Positions 45,730 to 47,446 of a stretch of DNA of 47,446 nucleotides are shown here, piece after piece. Source of the stretch: Lentimicrobiaceae bacterium (GTDB taxonomy: Bacteria > Bacteroidota > Bacteroidia > Bacteroidales > JAGNHN01); the NCBI GenBank assembly GCA_018001695.1, contig JAGNHN010000001.1:72226-119671 (forward strand). The letters run 5' to 3'. The notes beneath the pieces are model-generated. The model was given only the letters and a program-made list of their open reading frames with translations. It had not been told where the DNA came from and searched no databases. The position numbers were made by a program, and so were the translations under genes. Position 1 is the stretch's first letter, and each line of letters opens with the position of its first letter.

Positions 45730-45761
45730 TTGCCACGGGTTAAGATTATAAATTAACTTCG
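45730..45761 (+). promoter_or_regulatory. Putative promoter of the epimerase gene (TTG, 21 bp, TAACTTCG)
   Basis: TTG at 45730-45732 is followed after 21 bp by TAACTTCG at 45754-45761, one mismatch from TAnnTTTG. The box ends only 4 bp before the ATG at 45766, so the message may be leaderless. Confidence 0.45.
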
Positions 45762-45765
45762 CACC

Positions 45766-46791
45766 ATGATATTGGTCACAGGCGGCACAGGCTTGGTAGG
45801 TTCACACCTGCTTTTCAAGCTGGTAGAAAGCGGACAACCCGTCCGTGCCCTTTACAGGGAAGGATCTGTTGTTGAGAACACCTTGCGCATTTTCTGCTGG
45901 AGAAACCCCTCAGGTGAAAATCTTTTTGACCGTATTGACTGGGTTGAGGGGGATGTCCAGGATGTGAGCAGCCTGCAGGATGCGATGCAGGGCGTGAAGG
46001 AAGTATTCCACTGTGCAGCCTTGGTTTCTTTCGACACCAGGGAAAAGAAAAACCTCTACCGTATCAACGAGTTGGGTACCGCGAATATGGTAAATGCAGC
46101 CCTGGAAGCGGGTGTGGAATGGTTTTGTCACGTCAGTTCCATCGCCGCGCTAGGATCTCCTGAAGAAAACGAAGCCATTGACGAATCCACGCCATGGAAG
46201 GCAGATATCCGGCATTCGCATTACAGCATATCGAAGTTCGCCGCGGAACGGGAAGTTTGGCGGGGCATGGAGGAAGGACTGAAGGCCGTTATCCTCAACC
46301 CCTCGATAATTCTTGGTCCAGGTCCAAAAGGTAAGGCCAGCTGCCGCTTGTTCCGGGCCATCCGCCAGGGATTGCGCTTCCATCCGGGAGGCAGTAATGG
46401 GTTTGTTGATGTCCGGGATGTCGTCGATGCCATGCTGCTTCTCAGAGAAAAACAGCTCACCGGACAGCGTTACGTGGTATCCGGCATCAACTGCAGCTAC
46501 CGGCAGTTGTTTGAATGGATGGCCGATGAACTGGGTAAGCCAGCCCCTTCCAGGCTCATTCCCTCGTATATCCTGAAACATGCCTGGTTATTAGATGCGA
46601 TCCGTGGATTCCTGACAGCCAGCCCACGTGAATTCACGCGTGAAATGGCCCGCAGTGCAATACAAGATGCTTCCTATCGCAACGACAAAATCAGAACTGA
46701 GACTGGAATGCAGTTCAGGGATATGCAGGATACCCTGTCCTATCTGAAATCTTATTGCTTCAGCCAGCGTAATAAATATTGCGGAGATTAG
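45766..46791 (+). CDS. NAD-dependent epimerase/dehydratase family protein
   Basis: A 341-residue extended short-chain dehydrogenase. The nucleotide-binding motif is TGGTGLVGSHL at the N-terminus; D-to-VEGDVQD, FHCAALVSF and the catalytic HYSISKFAAE (Tyr-x3-Lys) follow. VILNPSIILGPGPKG and FVDVRDVVDAML resemble the dihydroflavonol-4-reductase-like and 3-beta-HSD-like branch rather than a sugar-nucleotide epimerase. The substrate cannot be told. There is no operon partner; a repeat-rich gap begins at the base right after its TAG stop. Confidence 0.85.
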   Translation: MILVTGGTGLVGSHLLFKLVESGQPVRALYREGSVVENTLRIFCWRNPSGENLFDRIDWVEGDVQDVSSLQDAMQGVKEVFHCAALVSFDTREKKNLYRINELGTANMVNAALEAGVEWFCHVSSIAALGSPEENEAIDESTPWKADIRHSHYSISKFAAEREVWRGMEEGLKAVILNPSIILGPGPKGKASCRLFRAIRQGLRFHPGGSNGFVDVRDVVDAMLLLREKQLTGQRYVVSGINCSYRQLFEWMADELGKPAPSRLIPSYILKHAWLLDAIRGFLTASPREFTREMARSAIQDASYRNDKIRTETGMQFRDMQDTLSYLKSYCFSQRNKYCGD

Positions 46792-46847
46792 CAGCGATCA
46801 GTTATCAGCGATCAGTTAACAGCCATCAGTTGACAGCGATCAGCGAG
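46792..46847. repeat. Four tandem 14-bp units (CAGCGATCAGTTAA family)
   Basis: Four units in strict phase: CAGCGATCAGTTAT, CAGCGATCAGTTAA, CAGCCATCAGTTGA and CAGCGATCAGCGAG. The array starts at the base after the epimerase stop codon. The gap 46792-47378 holds no recognisable gene; it is occupied by this array, the heptamer array, two hairpins, a second 14-bp array and a 66-bp tandem repeat. Confidence 0.9.
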
Positions 46848-46848
46848 C

Positions 46849-46911
46849 ATTCGTAATTCGTAATTACCTGATTCCTAATCCCTAATCCCTAATCCCTAAT
46901 CCCTAATTACT
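46849..46911. repeat. Nine 7-bp units (AATCCCT family)
   Basis: Consecutive heptamers read ATTCGTA, ATTCGTA, ATTACCT, GATTCCT, then AATCCCT four times, then AATTACT. The period is exactly half that of the neighbouring 14-bp array. The AATCCCT run superficially resembles a telomere repeat but is only four perfect copies in an intergenic region. Confidence 0.9.
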
Positions 46912-46922
46912 AATGGCACCCA

Positions 46923-46935
46923 ACCCCGAAGGGGT
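46923..46935. repeat. Short palindrome ACCCC-GAA-GGGGT
   Basis: A perfect 5-bp stem with a GAA loop, followed by GTAATATTGGTAG. From memory, similar CCCCGAAGGGG-plus-AT words recur between genes in other Bacteroidota; I could not check this. Confidence 0.6.
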
Positions 46936-46973
46936 GTAATATTGGTAGCCTGGCGGCATAACCACGGACCATT

Positions 46974-47023
46974 CCCCCTCCCATGAAGATATTCATAGCT
47001 GGGAGATGGTGATTGGGAGGGGG
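46974..47023. repeat. Inverted repeat with 10-bp arms and a nested hairpin
   Basis: CCCCCTCCCA (46974-46983) is the exact reverse complement of TGGGAGGGGG (47014-47023). Inside lies ATGAA-GATA-TTCAT. It lacks a T tract and is far from any gene end, so it looks more like a REP or MITE-like palindrome than a terminator. Confidence 0.7.
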
Positions 47024-47041
47024 CAAGGGGGAGGGTTTTGG

Positions 47042-47083
47042 CAGCGTTCAGTTGTCAGCGATCAGTTGACAGCCATCAGCGAT
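47042..47083. repeat. Three more 14-bp units of the CAGCGATCAGTTAA family
   Basis: The units CAGCGTTCAGTTGT, CAGCGATCAGTTGA and CAGCCATCAGCGAT lie in tandem, followed by a partial CAGCAATCT. A further single copy, CAGCCATCAGTTAC, is at 47239-47252. The 66-bp tandem repeat sits between them. Confidence 0.85.
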
Positions 47084-47104
47084 CAGCAATCTATTGAGAG
47101 CCTC

Positions 47105-47236
47105 CCGGTCATCGAGTAGCCGTAAATGTTGCTGGCGGTCTTGGAGAATTTGAGTCGGCGTATCGAGATGCCGGCCATCGAGTAGCCGTTCAGAATGCTG
47201 GCAGGTTGGTAAACATTGTGCCGACGTATTGAGATG
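47105..47236. repeat. Two tandem 66-bp units, about 73% identical
   Basis: Unit 1 (47105-47170) and unit 2 (47171-47236) align without gaps, 48 of 66 bases identical. The ends are best conserved: CATCGAGTAGCCGT near the start and CGTAT-GAGATG at the end. A partial third copy may precede unit 1 (CTATTGAGAGCCT). The period equals 22 codons, and one minus-strand frame is open through both units, but it has no start codon, so it is not called as a gene. Confidence 0.8.
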
Positions 47237-47238
47237 AT

Positions 47239-47252
47239 CAGCCATCAGTTAC
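47239..47252. repeat. Single 14-bp unit of the CAGCGATCAGTTAA family
   Basis: CAGCCATCAGTTAC follows the 66-bp repeats after two bases and closes the repeat-rich region. The following 126 bases up to 47378 show no gene, hairpin or repeat that I can support. Confidence 0.7.
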
Positions 47253-47378
47253 CAGTCGTATGTTACCTGGGATTTTGACTCACAGGCTCCCGCTGAGCTT
47301 TAATAACTGCTCACATTCTTCATCTTTCGATTTTCAAATTTCAACTTTCAATATATGTCGCTCTTAGCCTGCAGATTC

Positions 47379-47446
47379 TCACCTTACCACCAGCTTGGTG
47401 GTGACGACCTGCCCGCTTTCATAGATCAGGCTAAGCAGGTATATAC
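47379..47446 (-). CDS. C-terminal tail of a probable type IX-secreted protein (cut by window edge)
   Basis: The last 21 residues before a TGA stop read as YLLSLIYESGQVVTTKLVV plus a final Arg. This is the usual last beta-strand pair of the type A sorting domain that the type IX secretion system recognises (pattern Y-x-hydrophobic, then G, then V-x-K-hydrophobic-VV and a basic last residue). The rest of the gene lies beyond the right edge, so the catalytic part is unknown. The call rests on a short motif and on the presence of SprA in the same genome. Confidence 0.65.
   Translation of the reverse strand, partial: IYLLSLIYESGQVVTTKLVVR

Noticed and set aside
46874..46908. Telomere-like or replicon-end sequence (CCTAATC repeats)
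   Set aside because: Five copies followed by other repeats and by a coding sequence on the far side; nothing suggests a linear end, and short heptamer runs are a simpler explanation.
47048..47245. A 65-codon minus-strand frame starting with ATG in the repeat region
   Set aside because: It is made of the 66-bp repeats and the 14-bp repeats read in one frame, without homology or upstream signals; the repeats explain it better than coding.
46792..47252. CRISPR array
   Set aside because: The units are contiguous or short and degenerate, with no spacers of regular length, and no cas gene is in the window.

Overview
This window is an ordinary, densely coded stretch of a Bacteroidota (Bacteroidetes) chromosome, probably an uncultured or environmental lineage; I cannot place it below phylum. 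The evidence for the phylum is a full-length SprA (the type IX secretion translocon protein), a TonB-dependent receptor with a carboxypeptidase-regulatory N-terminal domain, a SufBCDSE-SufT iron-sulfur operon, a malic enzyme fused to a phosphotransacetylase-like domain, an SDR-type threonine dehydrogenase beside kbl, a sirtuin without zinc cysteines, and TAnnTTTG -7 promoter boxes upstream of most transcription units. No tRNA, rRNA, CRISPR array, prophage or insertion sequence was recognised.

Layout. Positions 1-6343 read leftwards: sufB-C-D-S-E-T, then dxs, which is cut by the left edge. Divergent from suf are thiL and uvrC (6.5-9.4 kb). From 9.7 to 19.0 kb the minus strand carries tonB, gcvH, the 7.3-kb sprA and ruvA. 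From 19.2 to 27.7 kb the plus strand carries maeB, mdh, a cobB-like sirtuin, a molybdenum-cofactor cluster (moeA, a short moaA, moaC and a MOSC-MogA fusion), an HD-domain protein and a DivIC/FtsB-like protein. From 27.7 to 33.3 kb the minus strand carries priA, pfkA, a THUMP-domain RNA methyltransferase, an OsmC-like protein and a small cysteine-rich secreted protein. A two-component system (33.4-35.6 kb) converges on a lipoprotein S9 peptidase, followed by a TonB-dependent receptor. An SDR threonine dehydrogenase and kbl are divergent (40.4-42.7 kb), then cysS, a convergent tyrS, and an NAD-dependent epimerase.

The right end (46.8-47.4 kb) has no recognisable gene and is built of short repeats: 14-bp units, 7-bp units, palindromes and a 66-bp tandem duplication. 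The last 68 bases encode the C-terminal tail of a probable type IX-secreted protein.

Functional links: SprA would export proteins carrying the kind of C-terminal tail seen at the right edge. TonB could energise receptors such as the one at 37.8-40.1 kb. Tdh and Kbl together convert threonine to glycine and acetyl-CoA; GcvH belongs to glycine cleavage, but its P and T partners are not here. Maturation of the [4Fe-4S] enzyme MoaA would depend on Suf.

I found no convincing new multi-gene system. The most unusual signals are a 14-bp/7-bp phased intergenic repeat family present at 19.1 kb and at 46.8-47.3 kb, the 66-bp tandem repeat beside it, a MoaA about 50 residues short that keeps all its catalytic motifs, and promoter boxes so close to start codons that two genes may be leaderless.
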